Source: an uncultured Flavobacteriales bacterium (GTDB taxonomy: Bacteria; Bacteroidota; Bacteroidia; Flavobacteriales; BACL11). From it: a stretch of 64,000 nucleotides of DNA. The notes under the pieces were generated by a model, which searched no databases, was not told where the DNA came from, and saw only the letters and a list, made by a program, of their open reading frames with translations. Below are positions 9,737 through 21,900 of the stretch, piece after piece; the first letter of the stretch is position 1; every line of letters starts with the position of its first letter. The stretch covers positions 124,001-188,000 of the forward strand of contig CALSQD010000001.1 of the NCBI GenBank assembly GCA_943788405.1, read 5' to 3'. Made by a program: the position numbers and the translations under genes.

Positions 9737-11033
9737 TCAATTCAAAATTTAACACCTCAAAAATAGGCTTTACCTTTACTATACACTCCTCATATTCTTC
9801 ATTTTTATCTGACTGAATAGTAATAGCGCCCCCTACACCTACCGAAAGATATTTTGTACTTGCATTATACAAAATTGTACGGATAACAACATTAAAATCA
9901 AAATCTCCTTTTGGAGTAATATAACCAATTGCCCCTGAAAATATTCCTCTTTTAAAGCTCTCAAACTCTTCAATCAGTTCCATTGCCTTTAATTTTGGAG
10001 CACCTGTCATTGAGCCCATAGGGAAAACAGATTTTAAAATATCCGAAAAATGCTCCTTTCCATCAACCTCTGAAGTAATAGTTGTAATCATCTGATGCAC
10101 TTTTTCAAAAGTATATACCTCACATAGTTCTTTAACTTTAATACTTCCTTTTGTTGCTGTAATTGACAAATCATTTCTCACTAAATCAGTAATCATAATA
10201 TTCTCAGCAATATCCTTTTCACTTCTTTTCAATTCCTCAATTAACACAATGTCCTCATCTGTATCCAAACCTCTTTTCCTTGTTCCCTTTATAGGTTGAG
10301 AAATAAGTTTATTTCCTAATTTCTTAATAAATCGCTCAGGGCTAGCACACATTGAGTACACCTCTTTTAACTTTAAAAAAGAGGCGAAAGGAGTAGTTGC
10401 ATTATTATTTAAATGCTGAAAAACTGCCTCAGGATTTAGATCGATATTCTCAGAAAAAAACTCCTGACAATAATTCATTTCATAAATATCTCCCCTCTGA
10501 ATATGTTTTTTTATTTTTTCTATTTTTTGCAAATACTCTTCTTGAGTATCTCTTTGTTGAAGTGAAATAGTACTTACTTTTTCTTCAATGCTGATTGCTA
10601 GTTTGACAATAAATTGCTCACAATTTTCTTTCGTTTCATAAGTATGTATCTCCAAAGTATTTCCTTTTAACAGCAATACATATTTAGGAATAAAAAAAGA
10701 TAATAAAGGTGCCTTTATGCCATCATGATTTTTTGAACTGAGTTTTTCTACTTCATTTTTTAAATCATAAGAAAGATAACCAAACAGCCAATCCTCATGT
10801 TTCTGATGAAATTCCTTTAATTGATAAAACGCATCTTTATTTACTTCAAGTAAATCTAGCGCATCAACCCCAGCAATTAAATCATAATTAATATAGTCAG
10901 GAGGTAAATTAGTGCGACAAATACGCATATTGGAATCCAAGATACTAATGTAATCAACTCCCTTACTTTTTGAAAGCAGTTGATTCCTTAAATCACTTGG
11001 CTTATTAATCTGAAATGTATAGACTTGTCTCAC
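9726..11033 (-). CDS. pabB: Aminodeoxychorismate synthase component I (anthranilate synthase I-like)
   Basis: A 435-residue chorismate-binding enzyme. Signature segments are QPIKGTRKRG, MITDLVRNDLS, GSMTGAPKLKAMELIEEFE and GAIGYITPKGDFDFNVVIRT. The length and absence of neighbouring trp genes fit PabB, which makes 4-amino-4-deoxychorismate for folate, better than TrpE. A glutamine amidotransferase (PabA) and lyase (PabC) are not in the window. It is the first gene of a probable pabB-tilS-membrane protein-dsbD-yifB run and diverges from the small secreted protein at 11083. Confidence 0.88.
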   Translation of the reverse strand: MRQVYTFQINKPSDLRNQLLSKSKGVDYISILDSNMRICRTNLPPDYINYDLIAGVDALDLLEVNKDAFYQLKEFHQKHEDWLFGYLSYDLKNEVEKLSSKNHDGIKAPLLSFFIPKYVLLLKGNTLEIHTYETKENCEQFIVKLAISIEEKVSTISLQQRDTQEEYLQKIEKIKKHIQRGDIYEMNYCQEFFSENIDLNPEAVFQHLNNNATTPFASFLKLKEVYSMCASPERFIKKLGNKLISQPIKGTRKRGLDTDEDIVLIEELKRSEKDIAENIMITDLVRNDLSITATKGSIKVKELCEVYTFEKVHQMITTITSEVDGKEHFSDILKSVFPMGSMTGAPKLKAMELIEEFESFKRGIFSGAIGYITPKGDFDFNVVIRTILYNASTKYLSVGVGGAITIQSDKNEEYEECIVKVKPIFEVLNFELNEK

Positions 11034-11070
11034 TTTGCAAAAATAGGAAAAGCAAACTCATTTTATTTTA

Positions 11071-11078
11071 TATTTTTG
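11071..11078 (+). promoter_or_regulatory. TAnnTTTG (-7-like) element before the SPOR-like gene
   Basis: TATTTTTG matches the Bacteroidota -7 consensus and lies only four bases before the ATG at 11083. No matching -33 TTTG is seen at standard spacing. If used, the transcript would be leaderless or nearly so. Confidence 0.35.
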
Positions 11079-11082
11079 AAGG

Positions 11083-11493
11083 ATGAAAAAATTATTCTTC
11101 TTATTTACTCTTTTTCCTTTTTTATTAGCTGCCCAAACTGATACTACTTTGTCTGAAAATGGAGATATTACTAGTATTAATGAAAAAGGAATAGATGCTT
11201 TAGTTCATAAATATGAAAATATTTTAAAAGCTAAAAATGGAGTAGAAGGTTGGCGTGTACAGCTCATGTTTAAAGCAAAACAAGAAGAAATAAAGCAATT
11301 AAAAATTGATTTCATTAAACTATATCCTGAAATTCCTGCTTATTTGGAATATGATGCACCATATTACAGAGTGCGTGTTGGGAATTGCAGAACAAAATTA
11401 GAGGCTATAAAAATAAAGCACCAGATAAGTAAAAACTTTCCTGGTGCTTATCCTGTTCCTGAGATTATAAACTTTTCTCAGTTAAAAAATTAA
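11083..11493 (+). CDS. Small secreted SPOR-like domain protein
   Basis: A 136-residue protein with a signal peptide (about 1-17, ending LLAAQ). Residues about 55-130 follow the SPOR pattern: GWRVQLMFKAKQEE, then YLEYDAPYYRVRVGNC, then a helix and a final GAYPVPEII strand. SPOR domains bind denuded peptidoglycan glycan strands at division sites. There is no membrane anchor beyond the signal, so it is probably periplasmic. It is a lone plus-strand gene converging on infB with only four bases between stop codons. Confidence 0.72.
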   Translation: MKKLFFLFTLFPFLLAAQTDTTLSENGDITSINEKGIDALVHKYENILKAKNGVEGWRVQLMFKAKQEEIKQLKIDFIKLYPEIPAYLEYDAPYYRVRVGNCRTKLEAIKIKHQISKNFPGAYPVPEIINFSQLKN

Positions 11494-11516
11494 GAGTTTA
11501 TTTTAACACTCTTTTT
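11485..11516. terminator. Possible bidirectional terminator between the SPOR-like gene and infB
   Basis: AAGAGT ... ACTCTT forms a short imperfect stem with A- and T-rich flanks on either side, overlapping the 3' ends of both convergent genes. The stem is weak, so the call is tentative. Confidence 0.4.
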
Positions 11517-14134
11517 ACTTCTACCTCTTCATATCCTTCAATAATATCACCTACTTTAAGGTCGTTATAGTTTTCGATTGACATACCACATTCGAATCCT
11601 TTTCTTACTTCAGCAACATCATCCTTAAATCGTTTTAATGATGATAATTTACCTGTATAAACAACTACTCCATCTCGAATAAGTCTTACTCCTGTATTTC
11701 TTGTTAATGAACCATCTAACACCATACAACCAGCAATAGTACCTACCTTAGAAATCTTAAAGGTTTCTCTAATCTCAATATTACAAACAATTTTTTCTTC
11801 AACATCAGGTGAAAGCATACCCTCCATTGCCAATTTCAATTCTTCAATTGCTTTGTAAATAATAGAATATAATCTAATATCAATTTGTTCTGTTTCAGCT
11901 AACTTTCTAGCTTGTAAGGAAGGCCTAACTTGGAAACCGATAATAATAGCATCAGAAGCTGCTGCTAACATTACATCCGTTTCAGTAATCTGACCTACTG
12001 CTTTTTGAATAATATTTACTTTTATTTCTTCAGTAGAAAGTTGTTGTAAAGTATCTGATAATGCCTCAATGGAACCATCAACATCCCCTTTAATAATTAC
12101 ATTAATTTCTTGGAAATCACCTAAAGCAATTCTTCTTCCAATTTCATCAAGTGTTAAGTGTTTTTGAGTTCTTACACTTTGCTCTCTTTGCAACTGAGCT
12201 CTTCTTGAAGCAATCTTTTTAGCTTCTTGTTCACTTTCCATTACATGGAATTCATCACCTGCTGTAGGCGCTCCATCTAGTCCTAATAAAACTACTGGAG
12301 TTGAAGGCCCTGCATCATTTCTTGTCTCTCCTCTTTCATTCAATAAAGCTTTTACTTTTCCTGAAAAAGAACCTGCCAAGACATAATCCCCAACATTTAA
12401 TGTTCCTTTTTGAACCAATATTGTAGATAAATATCCTTTTCCTTTATCTAAAGATGCTTCAATAACTGTTCCTTGAGCATTTCTATTCGGATTTGCTTTT
12501 AGATCAAGCATTTCTGCTTCCAAAATAATTTTTTCTAAAATCTCAGGTACTCCTGTACCCATTTTTGCTGAAATATCTTGCGACTGGTATTTACCACCCC
12601 AATCTTCAACTAATAAATTCATTTCAGCTAATTCACCTTTAATTTTTTCTACATCAGCAGTAGGACGGTCAATTTTATTAATTGCAAAAATAATTGGCAC
12701 ACCAGCTGCTTGCGCATGGCTAATTGCCTCTTTAGTCTGTGGCATCACTCTATCATCAGCAGCTACTACAACTACAACAATATCAGTAACTTTTGCTCCT
12801 CTGGCACGCATAGCAGTAAATGCCTCATGCCCTGGGGTATCTAAAAATGAAATTCTTTTACCTGATTCTAATGTAACTTCATAAGCTCCAATATGCTGAG
12901 TAATTCCACCAGATTCACCAGCAATAACATTGGTATTTCTAATGTAATCCATTAAAGATGTTTTACCATGATCAACATGCCCCATAATTGTTATGATAGG
13001 AGCTCGTTCTTCTAATTGATCCTCAGTATCTACAACTTCTTCAATTGATTCTTGCACATCAGCACCTACAAACTCAACTTTGAAACCAAAGTCTTCCACC
13101 AACATTTGAATGGTTTCTGCATCTAATCTTTGATTCATACTCACCATCATGCCAAGTCCCATACAGGTAGTTACAATTTCCGTAACTGCAACATCCATTA
13201 ATGATGCTAATTCACTTGCAGTTGCAAATTCTGCAATTTTGATAGTTTGGTTTCCTGCTACTTTTTGCTGATTCTCTTCATCAGCAACCTCTCTATGTGC
13301 TTGTCTTTTATCTCTTCTGTTTTTTACAGATGATTTTTTACCTCCTCTAACTTGTAATTTTGCTAAAGTTTCTCTTACTCTTTTTTGAGCTTCTTCCGGA
13401 GAAATTTCTACAGGTGCTTTAACTGGTCTTTTTCCTTTTTTAAATTTCTTAGGATCAACTTTAGCTTTTACAATTCTAGTTCTTTTCTTCTTTTCAGCTT
13501 TTTCTGGCTTTTTAAATTGAGTTAAATCAATTTTTTGACCAGTTGATTTTACACCTCTTAATTTACCAGCTGTAGCCTTAATAATTCCTTCTTCCTTTTT
13601 AGGATCTTCTACTTTTGCTGCAGTTATTGGCTCTTCTTTAGCTTTAGGAGTTTCTGCTTTTGGCTTTGTAGGCTTCTTAGGTTCTATATCAACCTTTCCT
13701 AAAACTTTCAGTTCCTTTTTTGCAACTTTAGCTTTGATTATTTCATCTTTAGCTGGAGCAGGACTTTCTTTTTCTTCCACTTTTTCAATCTCAGCAGCAG
13801 CTTTTTCTTCAGCTTCTTGTTTTGCCTTTTTTTCTGCCTCTAATTTAGCTTTTTCGTCAGCTTCCTTTTTAGCTTTTTCGTCAGCTTCTTGCTGCTTAAT
13901 AATCTCTTCAGCTTTAGCTAATTCTTTTTCTTTAGCTAATAGTTCGGCAGATAGTTTTGCTTTCTTTTCAGAATCAAACTCACCTAACAAATCCATATAC
14001 ACATCATGAGAAACTTTAGTATTTGGTTTTAAATCCTCAATACCCTTAGCCTCAAGAAATGTATATATCCTGTCAATACTGACATTAAATTCCTTAACTA
14101 ACTTATTTAACCTTACGCTTTTTTTATCTGACAT
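11498..14134 (-). CDS. infB: Translation initiation factor IF-2
   Basis: An 878-residue IF-2. The N-terminal IF2_N motif ([21 protein letters not shown]) is followed by a long lysine/glutamate/alanine-rich linker with repeated KAKxEAExKAK units (about 75-300). A second IF2_N domain comes next, then the GTPase with G1 GHVDHGKT near residue 384, DTPGHEAFT and NKIDRP. The C-terminal domains II-IV end in [10 protein letters not shown]. It positions fMet-tRNA and drives subunit joining. It is the last gene of rimP-nusA-infB, a conserved operon order. Confidence 0.97.
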   Translation of the reverse strand: MSDKKSVRLNKLVKEFNVSIDRIYTFLEAKGIEDLKPNTKVSHDVYMDLLGEFDSEKKAKLSAELLAKEKELAKAEEIIKQQEADEKAKKEADEKAKLEAEKKAKQEAEEKAAAEIEKVEEKESPAPAKDEIIKAKVAKKELKVLGKVDIEPKKPTKPKAETPKAKEEPITAAKVEDPKKEEGIIKATAGKLRGVKSTGQKIDLTQFKKPEKAEKKKRTRIVKAKVDPKKFKKGKRPVKAPVEISPEEAQKRVRETLAKLQVRGGKKSSVKNRRDKRQAHREVADEENQQKVAGNQTIKIAEFATASELASLMDVAVTEIVTTCMGLGMMVSMNQRLDAETIQMLVEDFGFKVEFVGADVQESIEEVVDTEDQLEERAPIITIMGHVDHGKTSLMDYIRNTNVIAGESGGITQHIGAYEVTLESGKRISFLDTPGHEAFTAMRARGAKVTDIVVVVVAADDRVMPQTKEAISHAQAAGVPIIFAINKIDRPTADVEKIKGELAEMNLLVEDWGGKYQSQDISAKMGTGVPEILEKIILEAEMLDLKANPNRNAQGTVIEASLDKGKGYLSTILVQKGTLNVGDYVLAGSFSGKVKALLNERGETRNDAGPSTPVVLLGLDGAPTAGDEFHVMESEQEAKKIASRRAQLQREQSVRTQKHLTLDEIGRRIALGDFQEINVIIKGDVDGSIEALSDTLQQLSTEEIKVNIIQKAVGQITETDVMLAAASDAIIIGFQVRPSLQARKLAETEQIDIRLYSIIYKAIEELKLAMEGMLSPDVEEKIVCNIEIRETFKISKVGTIAGCMVLDGSLTRNTGVRLIRDGVVVYTGKLSSLKRFKDDVAEVRKGFECGMSIENYNDLKVGDIIEGYEEVEVKRVLK

Positions 14135-14155
14135 ACTTAGGTCTTAATTATTTTA

Positions 14156-15397
14156 TTAATCTTCAAATTCTGAACTTAAAATGCTCAGCACATCTTCAAC
14201 TGTTTCAATCTCTAAATCAGTTCTCAACACTAAATCAGCAGCTGAAATATCCAATACACTTTTTGCTGTATCGCAACCAATTGCTTTTAAAGCATCAATT
14301 ACCCATGCTTCAATTTCATCTGTAAACTCATCAATTGCAACATCATCCTCAAAACTATCTTTATCTCTATATACATCAATATCATATCCTGACAATTTAC
14401 CTGCAAGATTAATATTATGTCCTCCTCTACCAATTGCTAAAGATACTTGATCAGCATCCATAAACACACTTGCTCTCATTTTTTCATCATCAAGTGTTAC
14501 AGAAGTAATTTTTGCAGGACTCAATGCACGAGAAATTAACAATTGAGCATTCTCAGTATAATTTACGACATCAATATTTTCATTCTTTAATTCACGAACA
14601 ATACCATGAATTCTTGAGCCTTTCATTCCTACACAAGCTCCAACAGGGTCAATTCTATCATCATAAGATTCAACAGCAACTTTAGCTCTTTCTCCTGGGA
14701 CTCTTACTACATTTTTAATTGTAATAATTCCATCAAATACTTCAGGAACTTCTTGTTCAAATAAACGCTCAATAAATGCCGGAGCAATACGAGAAAGCAC
14801 AATATTTGCTTTGTTATTTTTAAGGGTAACCTCTTTAATTACTGCTCTTACTGATTCTCCTTTTTTAAAGTAATCTTTAGGAATCTGTTCTAATTTTGGT
14901 AAAGATAAATCATTTCCTTCATCATCTTGCAATAAGATTTCATTTCTCCAAATTTGATAAACCTCACCATGAATTATTTCACCAATTCTCTCTTCATAAC
15001 GCTTCATTAATTCATCTCTATGCTGATCAGCAATACGAGCCATTAAGTGTTGGCGAATAGAAAGTACTTGTCTTCTCCCAAATTCTGACTCAAAACTTAC
15101 TTGTTCAGAAACTTCCTCACCTACTTCATAATCATCCTCAATTTTTAAAGCATCCGATAATGAAATTTGAGCGATAGGAATTTCTACATCTCCATCTTCA
15201 ACAACCTCTCTATTTCTCCAAATTTCCAAATCCCCTTTATCAACATTTATAATGACATCAAAGTTTCCTTCTTCATCATATTTTTTAGCCAATACCGCTT
15301 TAAAAACATCCTCTAAGATGTTCATCATAGTTTCACGATCAATATTCTTAACCTCTTTAAACTCTGAAAACGATTCAATTAGATTTTCTACTTCCAT
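14156..15397 (-). CDS. nusA: Transcription termination/antitermination factor NusA
   Basis: A 413-residue NusA with N-terminal RNA polymerase-binding domain (about 1-125), S1 domain (about 130-200), KH1/KH2 (DPVGACVGMKGSRI and AIGRGGHNINLA) and an acidic C-terminal helical domain (from about 350). Its length is typical of Bacteroidota, with a single degenerate C-terminal repeat instead of the two of E. coli. It lies five bases downstream of rimP. Confidence 0.96.
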   Translation of the reverse strand: MEVENLIESFSEFKEVKNIDRETMMNILEDVFKAVLAKKYDEEGNFDVIINVDKGDLEIWRNREVVEDGDVEIPIAQISLSDALKIEDDYEVGEEVSEQVSFESEFGRRQVLSIRQHLMARIADQHRDELMKRYEERIGEIIHGEVYQIWRNEILLQDDEGNDLSLPKLEQIPKDYFKKGESVRAVIKEVTLKNNKANIVLSRIAPAFIERLFEQEVPEVFDGIITIKNVVRVPGERAKVAVESYDDRIDPVGACVGMKGSRIHGIVRELKNENIDVVNYTENAQLLISRALSPAKITSVTLDDEKMRASVFMDADQVSLAIGRGGHNINLAGKLSGYDIDVYRDKDSFEDDVAIDEFTDEIEAWVIDALKAIGCDTAKSVLDISAADLVLRTDLEIETVEDVLSILSSEFED

Positions 15398-15402
15398 TAC
15401 TT

Positions 15403-15858
15403 TTATTTAAAATTTATTTTAAGTTTTGTTTCTTTTATTTCTTCTTTAGGAATACTTACTTCCTCTAAAATATATTCTTTTCTACTCCCCTTTTTCTTTT
15501 TTGCAACTTCAAGCATCAAAGTCTCATCATAGGATAGAATAATTCCTGTTTTTCTTTTCCCATTAGTAAGTAAAACACCTACTTCCTTGCCAATGTATTT
15601 TTGATATTGTTCATCAACCATAAAAGGATTATCAAGACCTGCTGAACATACAGTAAGCTCATAATCTTCTACTTCTCTATCAAAATGTTCTTCAACATAT
15701 TTACTGATAGCCAAGCAATGCTCCACCTGAACACCTTCTATTCTATCGAAAAACACTGTAATAACATTGGCAGTATTCACCCTTACATCTACAAAAAAAC
15801 CATTAAGTTCTTTTATCTTAACCTCCGCTACTTTCCTTATTTCCTCTTTTGCTATCAT
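15403..15858 (-). CDS. rimP: Ribosome maturation factor RimP
   Basis: A 151-residue RimP, required for 30S assembly. Visible are the N-terminal alpha-beta domain (VEHCLAISKYVEEHFDRE), the YELTVCSAGLDNPF signature (SxGLDxPL family motif) and a C-terminal Sm-like domain (GKEVGVLLTNGKRKTG). It is first in rimP-nusA-infB. The promoter should lie in the short gap beyond the upstream terminator. Confidence 0.95.
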   Translation of the reverse strand: MIAKEEIRKVAEVKIKELNGFFVDVRVNTANVITVFFDRIEGVQVEHCLAISKYVEEHFDREVEDYELTVCSAGLDNPFMVDEQYQKYIGKEVGVLLTNGKRKTGIILSYDETLMLEVAKKKKGSRKEYILEEVSIPKEEIKETKLKINFK

Positions 15859-15867
15859 ATGCTATGT

Positions 15868-15895
15868 AAAAAAAGAAGAGGCTAACTGCCTCTTC
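15868..15895 (-). terminator. Rho-independent terminator after the giant adhesin gene
   Basis: GAAGAGGC-TAACT-GCCTCTTC is a perfect 8-bp stem followed (minus strand) by a run of seven T. It separates the giant adhesin from rimP. Confidence 0.85.
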
Positions 15896-15955
15896 CTCTC
15901 TCTTCCTCTATTTTCGGTTGCAAATATAAGGAGATTTATTTAATCTCACAAACTC

Positions 15956-18900
15956 TTACTGTAGCACAATTCTTTTGCTCACAAATGAATCTTGAGTTTT
16001 AATCTGAACCATATAAATACCTCTAGGATAATCAGATAAATCTACTTGCTTAGTATACTCTCCAATGAAGTCCTGCTTATCTTCATGAGACACTAATTTA
16101 CCAAAGGCATCAACTATCGTGATTTCAAAATTATCTACTTTTTCAGCTATAAAGCTGATATTAAAGAATCCTCTTGTAGGGTTTGGATAAATATTTAAAT
16201 TTTCTCCTAATTCTGTATTACCAGCTGTAATTCTAATTGATGATAATGTTGTGAAGTACTGAAATGAAGTAAAGTTAGAATTATTCAATCCTGACTGATC
16301 ACAAATACCCTGAACCCTCCAACGGTAAGTTGTATTTACATCTAAACCAATTGCATTATAAATATTTGTACTAACCGTATCAACAACTTTAGTATTCCAA
16401 GAAGCACCTTGCTTCAGGTACATCAACCTATACCCCCAAGAACCAGTAGGAATTGCATCCCATTGTAAATCAGCTGTTGTTCCTGCAATATTATTTTCTA
16501 CAGGGTTTACTGGTTTTGTACAAACTACTTGAGTAGTAAATTGTTGAGTTGAAGACCATGTTGATATATTTGTTCCTGAATAATCACAATGGCTTCTTAC
16601 TTCCCAAAGATAAGTATCTCCAGGCGTTAAACCATACATTGTCCTAGTTGTTGAAGTAAGGTTATTTATATACCCCCATGATGTTCCTCCAAGTTCCTTT
16701 TTTCTTACATCATATTTTACTGCCCCTGGTACAATATCCCAACTTATAGTTGCCGTACTTGTAACTACTGTTGAACTCAAATTAGAAGGAATAGCACAAC
16801 CAGTTAGAGTTGTAACATCAGCACCTGTTACAGCTGAAGACATATTCAAACCTGAACAAGCTGATATTATTTGCCATTCATAAGTTGTTGCTGAACTTAA
16901 CCCTGTAATTGTCACATTGGATTCCGACCCAGCTGTACTCGTTACAAAGTTTACTCCAAAAGGTAATAAGGTAACATTTGTTACTGTTGTACCTTGAACA
17001 ATTACAGTATCCCAATTTGCAGCACCAGACTCCTTCAGCATCACATAATAGTCAATATTCATAGGACCATACCACCTCAATGATACTGAAGTTAATGAAG
17101 TTTGAGCATTAAGAACCATTAAATTATTTGGTAAAGCACAAGGGGTAGTAGTATTAAAACTTCCCCATGGTGACCATTGAGAAACAACATTATTTAGGGT
17201 ATCACAAATAGCCCTTACTTGCCAATGATATCCTGAACTAGAACTTAACCCAAATTTATCTAATGTTGTAGCCGTTAAAGTTGTATAAACTAAAGCACTC
17301 CAAGAAGCACTTGAGTTTTTAAACCTCACCTCATAAGCCTGAGCATCTGTTTGGATATCCCAGTTTAATGTTGCAGTGTTTAAGTCAATATTAGTTTCAT
17401 TTAAGTTGGCTGGTGGGTTATCACAACTCACCAATGTGCTAAACATCTGTAATGACGACCAAGCAGAAACTTCAGAAGTATCATTTGAACACACACTTCT
17501 TACTTGCCACTCATAAGTTTGCCCTGCAGTTAAATTATGAATAGTTCTATTTGTATTATTTTGATTTGGTATGTCAAATGCCCAAACACTTGTCCCTTGA
17601 ACTCTTCCTCTTAATGCATAATGATGTGCAGTAACAGTAGCTCCCCAATTAAGTGTTGCAGTTGTTGCTGAAATAGCTGTAGTACTTAAACCTGATGGAG
17701 TAGTACAAGGAGGTAAAGTTGTAAATAATGGCCCAATAACAGCAGCTGAAGTATTGTATGATGAACATTCAGAAATAACCTGCCATTCATAAGAGGTTTC
17801 AGGAGTTAATCCATCAATAGCTAAATCAGTTACTGACCCAGAGCTTGATGAAGTAGCACTTACTCCAACTGGTAAAGTTGTAACACTCGCCACTACACCT
17901 GCTGAAATACTTAATGTATCCCAATTTGCAGCAGTAGTATCTTTAAAAATTAGTAAATAATTAATATTCATCTGACCATGCCACCTTAAAGATGCAGAGA
18001 CAGGAGTAACATAAATATTCTGTACCATTAAATTTAAAGGAGTACTACAAGTCTGATTAGTAGTAAATATTTTATAACTTGTCCAAGCAGATGAATTGAC
18101 TCCTGCTAAATCACAAATTGCTTTTGCTTGCCAATGGTAATATGTTCCGGCCGTTAATCCTACTTTATTAATACTAACTGTAGGAGCTAACAAAGTATCA
18201 TAAACCCAAGCGCCCCATCCTGCAGATGCATCCTTAAATCTTACAAGATAAGCAACTGCATTAGCAGTACCCGTAAATGAAAGGTTAGCAGAAGTAAGTG
18301 TAATATTAGATGTTGTTAAACTTGTTGGCTTTGAATTACAATTTGCTAGTGTATTAAATGTTTGTAAAGATGTCCAAGATGAAACATTTGAAGTATCATT
18401 TGTACAAGCTGATCGTATTTGAAATTCATAAACTACTCCATCTGACAATCCTGTTACAGTCCTACTCCCACCAAAAACATGAGAAATATTTTTAGTCCAA
18501 ATAGCAGTTCCTGCTTCCCTAGCTCTTACAGCATAATGATGAACTGAACTGCTAAAAGTCCAACTGATAGTTGCTCTATCAGTAAGTATATTTGATACTG
18601 CAATATTTTGAGGTGTAGGACAAGATGCTGTATTAAATGTATCTGCAGGACTAAATGAAGAATAATTCATATTTATCCAATCACAATGTGAGGATACAAC
18701 CCATTCAATTGAGAGCCCGAAACCTAAGTTTGTTGCTGTATAAGTTGGGGAAGTTAAATTAGTAATTGTTTGCCAATTACCATTCAACACTCTATATTTT
18801 GCAGTATAAAAAGCAGTTCCAGCTACAGCATCCCATGTGAACACTGCATCTTGACCACTTACAGTTGCAGTTAAGTTTGATGGAATAGCACAAGGAGTAA

Positions 18901-21900
18901 CTGTTGTAAAGTTTGGTCCATTAACAAATGAAGAAAGATTACTATCATCAGCCTGACAAGAGGATTGTGACTTCCATTCATAGGTTGTTGATGAGGATAA
19001 TCCTGTAACTACCTTTGAAGCATACCCTCCATTAATATCTATACCAGATAATACAACAGTATCCCATGTTGATGCTGCTATATCTTTATACAATACATAG
19101 TAGTGGTCAGGATTATTAGGCCCATACATTATTAATTTTGCACTATTTAAAGTAATTTGTGTAACAGATAATGAATGAGGATTACTACATAAAGCTATGG
19201 TAGTAAAATTTTGATATGATGTAAATCCTGAATTATTTAATCCTGAAGATTCACATATCACTTGCACTTGCCAATGATAATTAACCCCTGCTGAAAGACC
19301 ACTCTTATTCATTGAATTATTAGGTGCTAAAATTGTATCATACTGCCAAGCGCTCCATGCGGCTGAAGATTCTTTAAATCTCAACCTATATGCATAAGCT
19401 CCAGGAGAAGCATCCCAAGTTAATGTTGCTGAAGTCAAAGCAATATTAGTTGTAGTCTCATTTGTTACAGATGTACAAGGAGTAAGAGTAGTTGCTATTT
19501 GAGTAGCGGACCAATCACTAAATGAAGACCCATTTGCTGTACATATACTTCTTATCTCCCATTCATATGTTGTTGATGCTGACAAACCAGTTTTAACTCT
19601 AGAATTACCATATACATTAATAATATTAGTCCAAATTGAAGTACCTTGTTCCCTAACTCTTATCTCATAATGATGTGCTAATGCAACCGTATTCCAATTA
19701 ATGGTAATTCTATCTAATAAAATATTTGAAGTAACTAATCCTGCCGGAACAGTACAAGGGTTAGCAGTGCTGAAATTAGCACCAACAATTGTATCTGAGT
19801 TATTTAAACCTGTAGCTTCACAAAAGGCTAATACACTCCATTCATATGGGGAGTATGTAGCTAAGCCTGTTAAAGCAATTGAGTTAGCTGTAGTTGTAGC
19901 TGAATTCCAAACCCCAGTCCCTAACTCACTATAAAAAACTTTAAAGTGATCAGTTCCAGCCGGAGCACTCCAACTTAAGTAAGCTCCATTAACAGCAACA
20001 CTGTCTATGGTTAACAATGATGGATCAGTACAAGGAGTTAAAGTTGTGAAATTAGTATAGGCAGTAAAACCTGAATTATTTGCTCCAAGTGGCGCACAGG
20101 CTGCCCTAACTTGCCAATGGTAATTAGTTGTATTATTTAAATTATAAGCCGTATAAGTATTAGTTGTTACCGTATCATACACCCATGAAGCCCAAAGTCC
20201 TGAAACTTCTTTTACTCTTACTATGTATTCACTCACACCTGTCACTGCAGCCCAACTAAATGAAGTAAAATCTAAACCAATTGTTATATTAGTTGTTGAA
20301 ACTGGTAAAGTACAGACTACAGGGGTTGAAAAACTTAAAGTATCTGACCATGGAGATGATATAGAACCACTTGCATCACACAATGTTCTGACTTGCCAAT
20401 GATAATTACTCCCAGCAGATAAACCTGTTTTAGTCCTAGTAGTTGAATAATTATCTAATATTAACCAGGTTGATCCTGAAACCTCCTTAAACCTAATTTG
20501 ATAATGATGCGCCCCAACCACTGCATCCCAACCTAAAGTTGCTCTGTCAAGCAAAATATTAGTAGTTACCACATTTGCAGGAACATCACAAACATTAATT
20601 GTTAAATTTAAAGTTGCAATACTATCACAACCTACTGTATTTATTGTTGTATAAGTATAGATTCCAGAAGAATCATAGATTACTCCATTCCAAGTATAAT
20701 TATTAGTTGCTGTTATGGTTGTATTTGAAATGGAAGAGTAGTTAATTGTTAAGTTTAAGGTTGCTATACTATCACATCCTTCTGCATTAGTATAAGTATA
20801 TGTGTATGCTCCACTTGCTGTATAAGCAATTCCATTCCAAGTATAACTATCACAAGCTGTAGCTGATGTTGTACTTGTTGAACTGTTATTAATCGTTAAG
20901 TTAAGAGTTGCTGTACTATCACAACCAGTTGAATTGGTTGTTAAATAAGTATACGTTCCACTTGCTGTATAAGCAATTCCATTCCAAGTATAACTATCAC
21001 AAGCTGTAGCTGAACTTATTGATGATGATGAAAAGACACAACTTCCATCATCAATATTTGCACCTGCAAAATAATTACATGCTAATGTATCCATACAACC
21101 ATAAATAATTGCAATACAAGAACCATCATTACAAATAGCAACAGGGTCATAATTTAAAGCTGTTGGATCAGTACATCCTGAAGAATTTAAAGTTATAGTA
21201 GTATTTACAATACTATCACAACTATAAACTCCTTGAAGAGTATCTGTATATGTTCCCGCAACATAATAAACACTAGTCCCAACCATAATACTATCACCTA
21301 AACAGATTGATGCATTATTAGAAAAAACTACACTATTATTTATTGTTAAATTTAAGGTAGCTGTTGAATCACAACCAGTTGAATTGGTTGTTAAATAAGT
21401 ATACGTTCCACTTGCTGTATAAGCAATTCCATTCCAAGTATAACTATCACAAGCTGTAGCTGATGTTGTACTTGTTGAACTGTTATTAATCGTTAAGTTA
21501 AGAGTTGCTGTACTATCACAACCAGTTGAATTGGTTGTTAAATAAGTATACGTTCCACTTGCTGTATAAGCAATTCCATTCCAAGTATAACTATCACAAG
21601 CTGTAGCTGATGTTGTACTTGTTGAACTGTTATTAATCGTTAAGTTAAGAGTTGCTGTACTATCACAACCAGTTGAATTGGTTGTTAAATAAGTATACGT
21701 TCCACTTGCTGTATAAGCAATTCCATTCCAAGTATAACTATCACAAGCTGTAGCTGAACTTATTGATGATGATGAAAAGACACAACTTCCATCATCAATA
21801 TTTGCACCTGCAAAATAATTACATGCTAATGTATCCATACAACCATAAATAATTGCAATACAAGAACCATCATTACAAATAGCAACAGGGTCATAATTTA

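Noticed and set aside
13734-14009. Serine/alanine-rich 91-codon plus-strand frame in infB
   Set aside because: It is the antisense shadow of the Lys/Glu/Ala-rich IF-2 linker.
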